The notes: generated by a model from the letters alone, not told the origin. DNA of 64,000 nt from Fusarium oxysporum f. sp. lycopersici 4287 (GCF_000149955.1 NC_030990.1:868001-932000), one strand, 5' to 3'. Positions 11,106 through 23,400 are shown, counted from the first letter of the stretch. Made by a program: numbers and translations.

Positions 11106-12105
11106 NNNNNNNNNNNNNNNNNNNNNNNNNNNNNNNNNNNNNNNNNNNNNNNNNNNNNNNNNNNNNNNNNNNNNNNNNNNNNNNNNNNNNNNNNNNNNNN
11201 NNNNNNNNNNNNNNNNNNNNNNNNNNNNNNNNNNNNNNNNNNNNNNNNNNNNNNNNNNNNNNNNNNNNNNNNNNNNNNNNNNNNNNNNNNNNNNNNNNNN
11301 NNNNNNNNNNNNNNNNNNNNNNNNNNNNNNNNNNNNNNNNNNNNNNNNNNNNNNNNNNNNNNNNNNNNNNNNNNNNNNNNNNNNNNNNNNNNNNNNNNNN
11401 NNNNNNNNNNNNNNNNNNNNNNNNNNNNNNNNNNNNNNNNNNNNNNNNNNNNNNNNNNNNNNNNNNNNNNNNNNNNNNNNNNNNNNNNNNNNNNNNNNNN
11501 NNNNNNNNNNNNNNNNNNNNNNNNNNNNNNNNNNNNNNNNNNNNNNNNNNNNNNNNNNNNNNNNNNNNNNNNNNNNNNNNNNNNNNNNNNNNNNNNNNNN
11601 NNNNNNNNNNNNNNNNNNNNNNNNNNNNNNNNNNNNNNNNNNNNNNNNNNNNNNNNNNNNNNNNNNNNNNNNNNNNNNNNNNNNNNNNNNNNNNNNNNNN
11701 NNNNNNNNNNNNNNNNNNNNNNNNNNNNNNNNNNNNNNNNNNNNNNNNNNNNNNNNNNNNNNNNNNNNNNNNNNNNNNNNNNNNNNNNNNNNNNNNNNNN
11801 NNNNNNNNNNNNNNNNNNNNNNNNNNNNNNNNNNNNNNNNNNNNNNNNNNNNNNNNNNNNNNNNNNNNNNNNNNNNNNNNNNNNNNNNNNNNNNNNNNNN
11901 NNNNNNNNNNNNNNNNNNNNNNNNNNNNNNNNNNNNNNNNNNNNNNNNNNNNNNNNNNNNNNNNNNNNNNNNNNNNNNNNNNNNNNNNNNNNNNNNNNNN
12001 NNNNNNNNNNNNNNNNNNNNNNNNNNNNNNNNNNNNNNNNNNNNNNNNNNNNNNNNNNNNNNNNNNNNNNNNNNNNNNNNNNNNNNNNNNNNNNNNNNNN
12101 NNNNN
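11106..12105. other. Assembly gap (1000 N)
   Basis: Exactly 1000 consecutive Ns, a round number that suggests a scaffold placeholder rather than a measured length. It interrupts at least one gene on the minus strand and probably the 5' part of the plus-strand fragment that follows. ORFs drawn through it are artefacts. Confidence 0.99.
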
Positions 12106-12106
12106 A

Positions 12107-12769
12107 GGTTGGTCGTGGTGGAGAAGGTTGGAGGAAACCAATCCAAAAACCACAACCCTCACCTCTATCGATATTGGAAATATGAACACATGGTGCGGTT
12201 CTTCAAAGGAGTTACTTCCACGACTATGAATTCAGTGCCCAGCCCGTCTTCCAGAGCTGGTTTGTCTGTATTTCTGCTCATTGGACCCTCCGGTGCTCTC
12301 ATGCTCGCCGATCTTTATCGAGTATGTCGATGAGAACGAGCTAGGAGAAGCAACAGCGTCTCAAAGCAGATTAGCCAGCAAGATGGTCACAAGAATACGT
12401 GAAGCGAGCGCAAGAGAACTATCCGATCTAGCAAAAGTATCAACGCCAAGTCACAACCTAACAAACATGACGGCACCTCAGATGACACATTTCCATCATG
12501 CAGTAAACGAAGCAACTATTCTTACAGAGCCATGGACTATCATCCTCATCAGGGCATTTGCCAAGGCGGCTATGATATTAATACACGAAGCGAATGATTT
12601 CTTGGAGTTTGGGCTGACTACACCGGCCAACACTGGTCATGATTTTCAGGAGAGTATGCGTCGTGCACAAGATTGTGTAAAGGGCTTGTGGATATTAGGC
12701 AAGAAATCTGATATGGCGAGGAGGTCGGCAGATACCCTGGTTACCGCGATGAAGAAGTTGAAAGTATAA
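12107..12769 (+). pseudogene. Fragment resembling a fungal transcription factor C-terminus
   Basis: After the gap one plus-strand frame reads NTWCGSSKELLPRL, meets TGA at 12227-12229, and continues in the same frame to TAA/TGA near 12769 as a helical, soluble segment. That segment includes MVTRIREASARELSDLAK, MTHFHHAVNEATILTEPW, IRAFAKAAMILIHEAND and a final WILGKKSDMARRSADTL. The pattern is reminiscent of the C-terminal regulatory region of Zn2Cys6 transcription factors, where a late helix with a GR/W-x-x-A pattern is common. That assignment is weak. The DNA-binding N-terminus would lie in the gap. The in-frame TGA either marks a pseudogene or sits in an intron I cannot define (an acceptor-like TTCAG lies at 12231-12235). 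Confidence 0.35.
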
Positions 12770-12829
12770 TGATGTTGTGTGGACCTATCTGACATCCCAG
12801 AACTTAAGTAAGATATTAGATGATATTTG

Positions 12830-14638
12830 TTAAGACTTGTCATTTCCGTATTGGCCCCTAAGACTCTGAGTTGATGGACAGATATTATCCTTAGGTTCAG
12901 CTCCCTTTCTTGTAATTGGTACGAGAGACCAGCAATAGATGCACCCACTGCATTGCCGTACTTGGCATACAGGGCAACTCGCATTGAGATTAACGTTGTG
13001 CCATCCACATCCACAATTACAGCACTGCCACTGGCTTACTCCGCCTCTTTGTCGTCCTGGGTTACTGCTGCTGCCTGCAAAGCTTTCCCATGCCGATTGA
13101 GTGTGCCCTCCCGAGCGAGCCCTCTTTCCTATTGAAAAGTAGTCGGATGTTCTCATGGATGTACCAGATTGTTCGTCGGGCCCCGAAGTGGAACTTGCTA
13201 CGCTCTCCTTCTGGTCTTTATTCAGTGAAGTGAGGTCTTCATTATTGAGGGTTCCAACTTCTTGTGTTGTAGGGTCCAACCCATCCATTCCGGTTTCTCT
13301 GCTGGGCTGTAACGGCGTTTCTTCTGTCACGGTAAGGCCGCGGGGAATAGCAAAGAGTGCAAGCTGCTTCTGATGCTTGCTGATGTGGCTTTGGTATAAT
13401 TCCATGCTCCTTAGGCGTTACTTACACAGTGGGCATGCTGTCTTTTCAGGGATCTCAGTCTTGTTGACGGTCCTAATCTGGACGAGATCCTCGATTTCAG
13501 AAGGCTCCTTCTCGCCCCCGTGTGTTTGGCAATGTTCTCTGCATTTAGATCTTGAAGTGGTCTTCAGGCTACATCCAAAAGGACAAACAAAGACTGTCCA
13601 ATGTTCTTGGAGAACGTGGTTCATCCAATCCCTCCGGCGAGCATAGCTATGATGAGGCATGGAACAGTTGTGTTCCAAGCAAAGGTATGGCTGCAGGTCC
13701 CTATACACATGCTCTCTTGAAACAGTCAGCTCATATCTATGTGATTTATCAGATGTCGCCTACTTCCAGGTTTTGGTAGACAATCCCCTCGTCATCTTGT
13801 TGCAGAAAGGGCATCGAAATGGACCCCCATCCGCGGCTTTCTGTGGCAAGTGAGGAATTTGGTGAGCTCGCAAATCTTCCGAGGCTATATACGAGGTTTC
13901 GGAGGAGTTCTCGTCATAGATCTCCTCTTGTTCGCTTCCCTGTCAGTTCAAGTCTTCGAGATCAAGCTCGTTGAAGAGGGTCTCCAGTGTTGGCTCATCT
14001 GCTGGTGGGCCTCCTGAGGGGTAGGAGCTCAGCTCTGTCGAATCTTGGCCCTGAAATAGTTTTCGCCTAGCCGAGATGTCCTTCCCAAGACGCTCTGCTA
14101 TAACCTTGTCGACCGCAGGGTACTTCGAGCGAACGTGCTGAACATCGAAGGGCTCATAAGGTGATGTTTCATCCGTGATTCTGCCATCAGCCAATGGTTC
14201 TCTCAATGTCGCACCAAGATACGAGAGATTGCCAATAGCATTGGCTATATGAGCCAGAACCTGCTCCATCTCTGTTTCTGGAGAACTGTCTAGTGATTCC
14301 CTCTCATCTTCTGATTGTGAATCCTCCTCGTCGTTTATCTGATCCCAGGGTACCTGATCCCCAACTGTGATTGCGTGAGCATCTTCAAGTAATCTCTGAA
14401 TGTGGCTCAGAAGCCGGATGGCTTGGATCTTGACACGTGTGTTGTTCTGTAATTTCTGATCAAGTGTGTGCGCTCCAGCATTTCTCTTCCATCGAGTGAA
14501 TCGGCTCTGTTCGTTCTTTAATCGGGCAAGTTCATCAGATTTTACAATATTAGCGACAGCCGGGTTTTCCAGTTGTAGATTCAGGACTTCAAACCCTCTA
14601 GTGCAGTCTTTTGCGAGTTGATCGATACTGTTGGACAT
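12830..14638 (-). pseudogene. C2H2 zinc-finger protein of fungal type, two in-frame stops
   Basis: Start at 14638 (MSNSIDQLAKDC). An N-terminal helical domain of about 230 residues (RFTRWKRNAGAH; RLLSHIQRLLEDAHAI) runs to TGA at 13943-13945. The same frame then continues QGSEQEEIYDENSS and on to FRCPFCNKMTRGLSTKTW. A 48-nt intron (13716-13763, GTAGGC...GCTGAC...CAAG) joins TGGAA to AGAGCATGTG, giving WKEHVYRDLQPYLC. C2H2 motifs follow (CLEHNC, H-x-x-H-type repeats, CPFGC, CPLCK). A second in-frame stop, TAA at 13418-13420, precedes RLRSMELYQSHISKHQKQLALF, the conserved end of this finger region. The tail has a Cys-rich cluster (WQCCNCGCGWH, CPVCQVRQCSGC). Such proteins are common, uncharacterised and often accessory in Fusarium-like fungi. 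The gene diverges from the HeLo-like gene across 279 bp. Two nonsense codons suggest decay. Confidence 0.75.
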
Positions 14639-14917
14639 TTTAGGGAAGTATCACCATGGAAACATTCGTGTTGTAGAGACATGAGTCCATGCTGAGAAGT
14701 GAAGAGACTTAAGCTTCGGTGCTCTGCACTGCCAATGTGCAAACATACCTCCTCACAATATGCATGCACCAATATTGTTCTTGCACTTTCAACCCCTCAT
14801 TTATACCCAACTCATTCATACCCAAGCAACCATCTATGACCTCTCGGCTGAATATCAAAGTATCGTCAAGATATACTGTCAACGCCTGGATCAAGGTCTT
14901 TTGGTGCCTTCAGAGCA
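14639..14917. promoter_or_regulatory. Divergent promoter of the C2H2 and HeLo-like genes
   Basis: A 279-bp intergenic segment separates two start codons pointing away from each other, so the pair could share control elements. It is rich in CA/CT with no obvious TATA box. Confidence 0.45.
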
Positions 14918-16634
14918 ATGTCTGGTCTTGAAATTGCAGGCCTTATTCTGGGGGCGATACCAGTCGCGATTGAAACACTCAAAATAGGGAGCCAAGGGAT
15001 AGCGGTACTCCGACGAAGCCGCAGATACGATTATGAACTGGAGAGGTTGAGCAACAAGCTCGAAAATGAACGGGTGAGGCTTGAAGATGTGTGTGAGAAA
15101 GTTCTCGTCGATCTTGTGCCTCACTCACGAATAGAGGACTTGATCCAACACCCCGGTCGCCTCTTCGATGATGACCCGGAACTCAAAGCCAAACTTCGAA
15201 GACGGTTGTGGAAAGGCTGTGATCTCTTCGATCAAACATTGAGAGAGATCAATGCTACCATGAACGAGGCTATAAACAGTATAAGTATCCAGATCCGAGA
15301 TGAGTCGAACGTTAGACGATCACTCAGGCACTCGTTCCTCGACGGCTTACTATCTCGGATCAATGAGGGAGTTTCGGTCCTCGAACAGCTTATGAATAGG
15401 AGCATACAGCTCGATTCAGCCAGGAAGATACGCTTCCAAGGCAAATTCCTGTGCTACATGCGAAGCATAGCATCTGAGCTCTTTGCAGCCTTACAAGCAG
15501 GATTTTGCTGTCCATGCGAGCATCACCCTGGTTTACAGTTGGAGAAACGGACATCGGATATTGTTCCAGATGATATAAAGCATGACAGTCTCATCACAGG
15601 CGCCGAATTTCGTCTCTCTCTCGTATAAAGAACCCGGTGCGAGCCCTGCCGCTCCATCCAGCCATGATACAAAATGGTCGGATGTATTGGTCAAACCAAC
15701 GCCTGCAGCGCGCTCGTACGCCATGGCACAAACCTTACGTTCGAAATTCGAAAAGCGCTTCCAATCATCAGGATCGATTAGGCATTCGCCACTCAAGGGA
15801 GGCCCTTTTCCAACACCCACTGACTCAACTCAGCCTCCAGACACCTCACAAGAAATCGAGATGGCAGCACGCGAGGAACATGAGCAAGCGACCAAGATCT
15901 TAGACCTTTGCGAAAATATAAGACAGCCCTTTGTACGAGCATCAGAAAATTGCTTTGGGCTTATATTCAGCACGTCACTTCCAAAAAAAAAAAAACATGC
16001 ATATGATGTGTACCCGATCGTTGCGAGCAAATACAGAGAACGGTCCGACAGAACCATGACATCGTTGAATGAAGTCCTTCGACAAAATCAACGACACATG
16101 ATCCTATCAGAACAAGACAGACTGAAGCTGGCCGTCCTTGTTACTTCTAGTCTTCTTCAGCTTTATGAGGGTTCATGGATGCCGAAAGTCATTCGCAGCC
16201 AAGACATTTACTTGATCCAAGGCCCAGATGACCCCATCTGCGATCGTTTCTTTGTCTTGCAGAGCTTGCCGCAGGTGAAGGAAATCGTTAAAGAAGAGCA
16301 TCAAGAGTTAACTTCGATGAGGAACCAAACGTTATTTTATTTGGGTGTTCTTCTGATGGAGCTTGCTTTCGGGAAACCAATTGAACTCCTTCGAAGCGAG
16401 CGAGACAAGTCAAGTATCGGCTCTCAATTCTTTACAGACTATAGAACTGCAAAGCGATTGGTAGACCAAGTCACTAGTTTTGTTGGGCCAAGTTATGGGA
16501 GTGCAGTCTCACGATATATCGATGGCGAGTTTCACAGCAGCGAAGTTGGGCTAGAGGACACCAACCTGTCTCACGATGTTTACACTGGAGTCGTGATGCT
16601 TTTGGAGAAGAGCATTGGAGAGTCGCTTGTCTAA
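14918..16634 (+). pseudogene. HeLo-like N-terminus plus DUF7580-type protein, one frame break
   Basis: Start at 14918 gives MSGLEIAGLILGAIPVAIE, the hydrophobic opening helix typical of fungal HeLo-like/DUF7580 proteins related to prion-incompatibility factors. A charged helical region follows (RYDYELERLSNKLENERVRL; LRRRLWKGCDLFDQTLREI) and then CCPCEHHPGLQLEKR. The first frame stops at 15628; the downstream frame carries the expected continuation (SYKEPGASP) to a stop at 16634. The switch falls in a (TC)5 tract at 15613-15622 and is +1 (or -2). The C-terminal part (KLAVLVTSSLLQLYEGSWMP, DRFFVLQSLPQ, LGVLLMELAFGKPIELL) is the degenerate kinase-like region I know as DUF7580. The family is presumed to act in non-self recognition or cell death, but function is unproven. 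A 13-A run at 15983-15995 stays in frame. The break may be a sequencing error. Confidence 0.75.
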
Positions 16635-18447
16635 TTCAGCACAGAATTGAACCAAAACAGAAAGAAGCAACATTCTGTGCATCAATTTGCTCTTTTCAAT
16701 TTGCTCTTATCAATTGCTATGCCTGACATCCATCTCATCAATATTTACACCAGGCCACTGCAGGGTAGTTCAGTATGTGTGTGAGATGAGAGTGACCAAC
16801 TCGATACTTGACAAAAAACAAGGCAAGTGCCCTCAAATGCATAAAAAGGTTATGAATGACGAATCAAGACTGAGTCAGTCTCTGGTTGAGCTGAGAAAGT
16901 GAGCAATGTCTCGAGTTTCTTTGACTGATCGACCAGGATCAACCCCCTTGACCCATATTTACTTTTTCCTACAGACAACATCGATCAAGGTCAACAACAC
17001 ATCCTTGTGGTAAATCTCGCACGAGTCTCAGATCCTGCACTCGTTGAATCAATTACTCACTTCAACTGACACGATACATCTCACTTTTTTGCTTCTACAG
17101 GCATTCTACAGGGGTTGTCCTCGGCCGAACACTCGGTCTGTCTCGTCAACTCACCTCTCTCTGTCTGTGTGCAGATCTCTCGCCCTTGTTCGCCTCCTCA
17201 TCTGCCTAGTACGAGCATATCATGGAATCCGTATCCACGGTACTGGCTGAGTGATAGCTGAGACACGGGCTAAGTATCATAATGACAAGTGATCAAGGGG
17301 GTATATCCCGACATTCAGGTCGTCAACTGAGACTTCTCTGTGGATCCCTCCCTTTTGCCGACGAGAACTATCTAGCCTCATGTTTCTTCTACTCTGAGTG
17401 AAAAATAAACCACATACAGTCGTGAGAGTACGACAGTTTCGGGCCAAGATAAAAGCAAAGGCTTGGAAAGAGTTGAGGCGAGGTTTGAGAAAAGAAGCCA
17501 CTCAACCCTTTTGGCGCGGGTCCATCCACTGCTAAGCCTTGCTAATACCCTCTCAGGCATGCTCATGCCCATGTTAAGCTGAAGTTGAAGACTATCTCCA
17601 AGACTAGGGATCTTTTGACGCTGATGACAAGTTGACATGCCGAATACTCACGACATCCAAAAGCAAAGAGGCATCCCAACGATCAGCTATCACATATCGT
17701 CCTCATCACGGGATGAGATAGTTCTCTGATCGACGATCAAATGACGATTAACCCATGACAACTTGAAGATTCCTGTGAAACTTGGTCACTGACATAGTCA
17801 CTGTAGGGATAGTCATGAGCCTTGTAGACTCCTACATCGCTCAAGTTGCTGGCAGACACATGCAAGTTCTCTCCACGGAAGAACAGCGTCCCATCCCTCG
17901 CTCATCTCATGTTTCCAGAAAGACAGCATTGAAACAGAGACAAGATCTTCCCATTCCTAAACGCCAGTTCACCAAGCTCTGGCGCGTGGCAAACAGAGGC
18001 CGAAAAGCGACGGGTCTCGGAATGCCTCACCAACTGTCTTCAGATCCCCTTTATTGACAATCTCAGCACAGTATTGCCCGATAATCACTTTCACATAGTT
18101 TCTTCTCAAACTGTAAGCTTGGCATGAGCACATTAGATGCAGTTATTCTGGCGGGATCAAGGTCCGTCGCCGAACATCAAGCTCTTGTCTCACTCCACTG
18201 ACCACTGACGACCTGGGGGAGCTTCCGATAGGGCGAGCCAGTAAGCGACAAGGGAAAGGGATGCAAGTAATATATAGGTCATATAATTCCACCACCATTG
18301 CTACAGAAGGGAACAAGTGACAGCTATTCGTTGGTATGCAGGAGCTCAAGCAACCTGATATTGCTCCACCAGAACCATGATGACGAAGACTTAGCTAGTG
18401 ATGCCAGACAAAAATCATCTACTGAAACTAGACTTCTGGTTAACAAG
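16635..18447. other. Intergenic, no recognisable gene
   Basis: A 1.8 kb stretch between the DUF7580-type gene and the enoyl-CoA hydratase. Small ORFs such as 17782-18057 show no family signature. Pyrimidine-rich patches (about 17090-17190) could be promoter-like, but no start nearby leads to a protein. Confidence 0.45.
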
Positions 18448-19482
18448 TTACCGTCGTAGAAAGGCTTCAACCCTTGTTGCTTTTTCCTCCGTCCCAAAAG
18501 CAAAGTAATACAAGCTCCTCTCAAATGCGTCATCGCGACATGAATCATCAGCTGCAGACCATTAGCTTCAGTCCACAATATGAGACAAAGGATGTCAACA
18601 AACCTCGGCATATAGCTTCCTTAGCCAATTGAACGGCAACACCACCACGAGCTGCAACCTGCGCAGCAGCATCGATAGTCTTGTCCAATACTTGCCCATC
18701 CTTAAACATGTCGCAGACCAGCCCACAAGACAAAGCTTCTTCACTCGAGACCGGCGTTCCAAGCAAGATGGCTTTCATGGCCTGGTTTAAGTTAGTGAAC
18801 AAAGTCAGTCTCGGCGCCTCATCTCGAGCACGTGTATCATGAAGCATACTCTGAACTTGCCCAAGGCAGACGTGAGCCGTTGAGTGCCTCCCGCTCCGGG
18901 GATGAGACCGAGATTCACCTCGGGGAGCACAAACTTTGCACGTGGCGATGCATAGATCAAGTCACACTGGTGCATGTTAGTTACTGGCTATTTGCCGTTG
19001 TGTGGTAGTCTCACCATCATGGCAAGCTCAAAACCACCTCCAAGCTATCACGAGTTGTTAGTTACCAGCTTTACCGCAAAGTCTGGAAGAGATCATACTG
19101 CGGGCCCATCTACTGCTGCTAGAATAGGCTTTCTCACAGCAGCCATGCCATGGCACAGATCTTCCAGGTAACGACAAGATCTTGCTGCTTCTGCATCCAT
19201 CGTTGATATCTCCTTGATATCGGCACCAGCTGTCAAGCAGATCAACAAACTGCCAAGAAAACGTGGTTCGGAACTTAACTCACCCGAGAAGCAAGAACCG
19301 CGTCCAGTTACGACAATGACTTTGGTGTTTGAGTCAGCCGAGACTCGAGATAGAGCTCCAAGTAACTCGGTGATCATGGCTTTTGAGAGTGCATTGCGCT
19401 TCTCTGAGCGGTTGAGTGTGATCACTGACACCCCTGGTGCGTGCGCGGGAGAGTCAACAATGATGAGACTGGCATCTGACAT
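18448..19482 (-). CDS. Enoyl-CoA hydratase/isomerase family protein (AUH-like)
   Basis: Six exons (19284-19482, 19099-19229, 19015-19044, 18850-18966, 18604-18781, 18448-18551) join in phase to 252 residues. All five introns have canonical GT-AG ends. Crotonase features appear in order: [24 protein letters not shown] (oxyanion-hole region), [36 protein letters not shown], and the C-terminal [16 protein letters not shown]. Both glutamates of the hydratase active site are present (FELAMM and LPEVNLG), so true hydration of an enoyl-CoA is likely. The pattern fits mitochondrial methylglutaconyl-CoA hydratase/short-chain hydratases of branched-chain amino-acid or fatty-acid breakdown. No peroxisomal SKL-type end is present and the N-terminus ([11 protein letters not shown]) is not an obvious presequence. 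The 30-nt third exon is short but carries the GGGFELAMM core. Confidence 0.9.
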
Positions 19483-20450
19483 GATGAATAATGACGTTGG
19501 AAGAAGAGATGATTAAACGAAGAGTAGAGCTGTGAACTGGTTGATAGTGTCAGGAAGTGACAGACAGGTCTTCAACCCTGATTAGTTGAGTATCTTTTAT
19601 GCCAAAAGGACGCGCCATCAACTCACCAAGTTGAGTCGAGTTGACAGCACAATCATCAAAGACACTCTTGGCACCACCAAAAAGCCACAGACTATGTATA
19701 TCTTCACGGCATCTTCACACACCCCGAATTGCAGGGCGGGAATGGATCTCCAAGACATGTCCGTCATAATCGATAGCCCTGGCCAAGGGTCCACTGCCAC
19801 TTAAGATTGACTGACAGGTTCCGGTTTCCAAGGTGTGGTCGAGTACCACGACTAAGATCCAGCCCATCGGATTCAGGCAAGGTAGTATTGAAGGAATACC
19901 CCAGAAGCCGGTTCCTCAATGTGAAAAGCGATTTATCGGTACCTGAATTGCGGACCCTTGTCCGGATCCCCCTTGGCGTGCACATGTCTCATCGCCCGTC
20001 ACATTCCTTTCTTGACCGGGCTGCCCCGTCCCACATTCTTCCGTACCCCGGGGCCGGCTCCGTATAACTAAGACCCCCGGGCGGGTGTGAGAGGAATGCA
20101 GAAGCAATTATGACAATCTGGGTCCGCCGTCCCCTCCGGGGCGTGAGTTCGAACCCAAGTTGCTGTGGAAATCAGGGCAACCTCCATATCTCGCGACGAC
20201 GTCAACCCCCAATGGGGACATGTCAAGGGACGATTGATTGATCAAAGACCGATAATGATGAGTATGGACATCTCAGAAGACAAAGATGAAACATTCTTTC
20301 CAGGGCGGGTGCCACCTTTGCCACGCCGTTGAAAATATATAAGCCCGTCCGTTGTTATCTCAGGGTCAACTCAACGGTCAACAACAGACATCAACAATCC
20401 CCATTGTCTCTTCCTCACCTTAATTCACTCTTGAAGGAGCCCTCTTCACA
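19483..20450. promoter_or_regulatory. Divergent promoter, hydratase / TmpL-like gene
   Basis: A 968-bp region between two divergent starts. A TATA-like TATATAAG lies at 20336-20343, 108 bp before the TmpL-like ATG. A GTTCGAAC motif near 20147 looks like a tRNA T-loop but its flanks do not pair. No gene is seen. Confidence 0.45.
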
Positions 20451-23400
20451 ATGGCCGTCGTCAGCCCGCTGCAGGGACATTCCCTGCACGAGTCTGCTCT
20501 TCAACTTGGCCAAGGGGACTGTGTCGAGCCTCCATTCCCAACAGTCACTTCAGCATTCTACCACCATGCAAGAACTTCCCCAGACACCATAGCTCTTCGT
20601 GACCTCCCAGAATCACCAAAGGAGCTGACGTATGGACAGCTTTCAAGACGAGCTCAAGAGTTGGCTGCACAGCTCATTGCTCAAGGTGTCTGTCCTGACT
20701 CGCGGGTCCCCCTTGTTGCTAAAAGGGGACTGGACATGATCATTGGTATCTGGGCAATCCTTTCATGCGGAGCTCAATATGTTCCTCTCGATGGAGGTGT
20801 CGTTTCCCGATGAAACCATTCGTCGAGTCCTTGAGCAGGCTGGCGGTGGGCGTCGTCCTTTGTCTGTCTTCAACAAAGCACCGTATCATCTCCCAACATC
20901 CCAACCAGACTGTGGTTGTTATTGACGAAATAAAAACGAGCCCTGTCGAGAAAGACGTCCATATCGACCTTGCAACTCCAGAGTCCGGCTGTTACGTGAT
21001 ATATACATCAGGTAAGTCAACACAGAGCTCAATGTCTCGGAGTGCCCTTCTCACAAGGAGATAGGAACAACGGGAGAGCCCAAGGGCGTCGACATCACTC
21101 ACAGAAATGTCGCCAATCTTGTGTGCCTGGCCCCGGGGAATCTGGGGGTAGCAGCTGGCACTTGCGTTGGCTCAGTCCTCAACATAAGTTTCGACATGGG
21201 TGAGTTTCTCGTATCCAAGATGTTTCCAATTCTGACCCGACTCAGCGGCATGGGAAGTCTTTGTTTGTCTATGCAATGGAGGAACACTCGTTCTCCGCGG
21301 TTCCAATTGGGAGCCAACTCTCCAACAGGTTTGCGACGACTTTATCACTCTATTCCTAGGCTCCAACTTACACGGAAATAGATTGATGTCCTCATCTGCA
21401 CACCAACAATCCTCTCCAAATACCATCCTACACAATATCCCAGGATCAAAACAGTGGCCACAGCCGGCGAACCAACTACAAGAGGGTGAGTACTCAGCTG
21501 AGCATAGCTTCCAACAGTTACTGACTGGCGTAGTCTTGCCGATTTGTGGGCAAATCACGGCACATATTGGAACTGCTGCGGCCCTACCGAAACAACGATC
21601 GTAAATACTATGCATCAACATGTCGTTGGACAAGAATTATCAATCGGTCGACCGACTCCTAATAACAGAGTATATATCCTCAACGGCCTAGGTGAACCCG
21701 TACCTATGGGTGCCACGGGAGTGATGTGGGCAGGCGGCCGTGGAGTTTCTAGAGGCTATATCGGCCTTGATGAAAAGACGGCGGAGAGATACAAGCCAGA
21801 TCCATTTGCCAATGACGGGTAAGATATCTCGCTTGGTTAGACTGTGCCAGAGCTGACAGTCCAGATCAACGATATACAACACTGGCGACCTTTGCCGCTG
21901 GAGACCTGATGGTTCAGTCGATATTCTCGGCCGAGTTGACGATCAAGTCAAAGTAAAGGTACATCAAAAGTCCCTTCATGCATTCGCCATGATCTGACCT
22001 CAATTCAGGGTTTCCGCGTGGAGCTAGACGGCATCTCAGCATCCCTAGCTTCGGCCCCAGGCGTGTCTCGGGCGGCAGCGCTGCTGATCGACGGAGAGAT
22101 ACATGGATTTACCACCCCACGCCGATGCGATGCAACCACCACCATTAAGCATGTACAGCAACACCAGCCCTACTATGCCATTCCTACACACCTCCACCTC
22201 CTCGATGAGTTACCCTCAACACCAAATGGAAAAGTCGACAAGGGAAAGCTCAAGGCACTGGCCTTGGCGAAGCAGAGTGTTGCAACGCAACCATACGAGA
22301 AAGAAGGGGTCCAGGACAGCCACGTCGAACTCAAGTCCCAATCGTCGATGTCCTCTCTGTCGACTCTGACCGAGAAGATTGATCTTGAGCGCGGTCTGCC
22401 TGATAAGACGATGGCACGACCCCTCAGAGGTCTAAGACATAGGATCTTCATCGTCTACCGCACCCTGTTCAGTCTCATAGGATTACTAAACTTGGCAGCA
22501 TTGATCTGCATGATCGCTCTGCAGCTCAAGTCAGAATGGCTTGGTATCATCACTGCCATTAACCTTGTAATCGCAGTACTTGTACGACAAGATACGGTGA
22601 TCAACATCCTGTATACCATCTTCTGCTCAGTACCAAAGCATTTGCCGCTCGGAATCAGAAAACGCTGTGCCAAGATATATCACCTGGGTGGTGTGCACTC
22701 CGGTGCGGGAGTCTGTGCCACGGCATGGCTGGTTATCTCGACGGTACGTGGAACAATCTGCAATGCAGGTTTCTGCGAGGGTCACGCGATTGGGTCCTTG
22801 GCGACACAGGTCGTATCGTGGTTTCTATGCGGGCTGTTATGTTCCATGGTGGCTACTGCATGGCCCTCTTTCCGGAAGCAATACCACAACTTCTTTGAGC
22901 GTTTCCATCGTTTTGCCGGTTGGACATCATTGGGTCTATTTTGGGCTCGGACAATTCTGGCGATCAACGACTCCCGGCCTCAACACCAAGAACTAGGGAT
23001 TGCCACCGTTAAGACTCCAGACTTCTGGCTCTTGGTGGTGGCCACACTCAGCATTGCCTCTTCATGGTTTTTCCTGCGCAAGGTTCCCGTTGAGGCCGAA
23101 GTGCTTTCTGACCATGCAGTCCGCCTGCATTTCGACTATACTGTTCCCGTGAATGGTAGTTTCACCCGCTTATCACGACGACCCTTGATCGAATGGCACT
23201 CTTTTGCAACCATCCCCAATCCGCAGGCTAATCAACATGCTAAGGGTTACTCGTTGGTTGTCTCCAATGCCGGCGACTGGACTCGTTCTTGCATACAAAA
23301 CCCTCCCAGTTCCATCTGGGTACGTGGTGTGCCGACATGTGGTGTGATGCGTATCGCAACTCTCTTCAACCGAATCGTCGTTGTCGCCACAGGATCCGGG

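Noticed and set aside
10539..12333. Long open frames on both strands running through the N block
   Set aside because: They are open only because N codons are not stops; only the sequence outside 11106-12105 can be interpreted.
13372..13424. Intron from GTAAGT to hide the TAA of the C2H2 gene
   Set aside because: The donor is ideal but every nearby acceptor puts KHQKQLALF out of frame.
20120..20165. tRNA-like T-loop GTTCGAAC
   Set aside because: The flanking bases do not pair into a five-base-pair T stem and no acceptor or anticodon stem could be placed.
20803..20850. An extra intron to explain the TmpL-like frame change
   Set aside because: Conserved adenylation-domain residues ([14 protein letters not shown]) are encoded between the two shifts, so the segment is exon, and no intron closes the phase.
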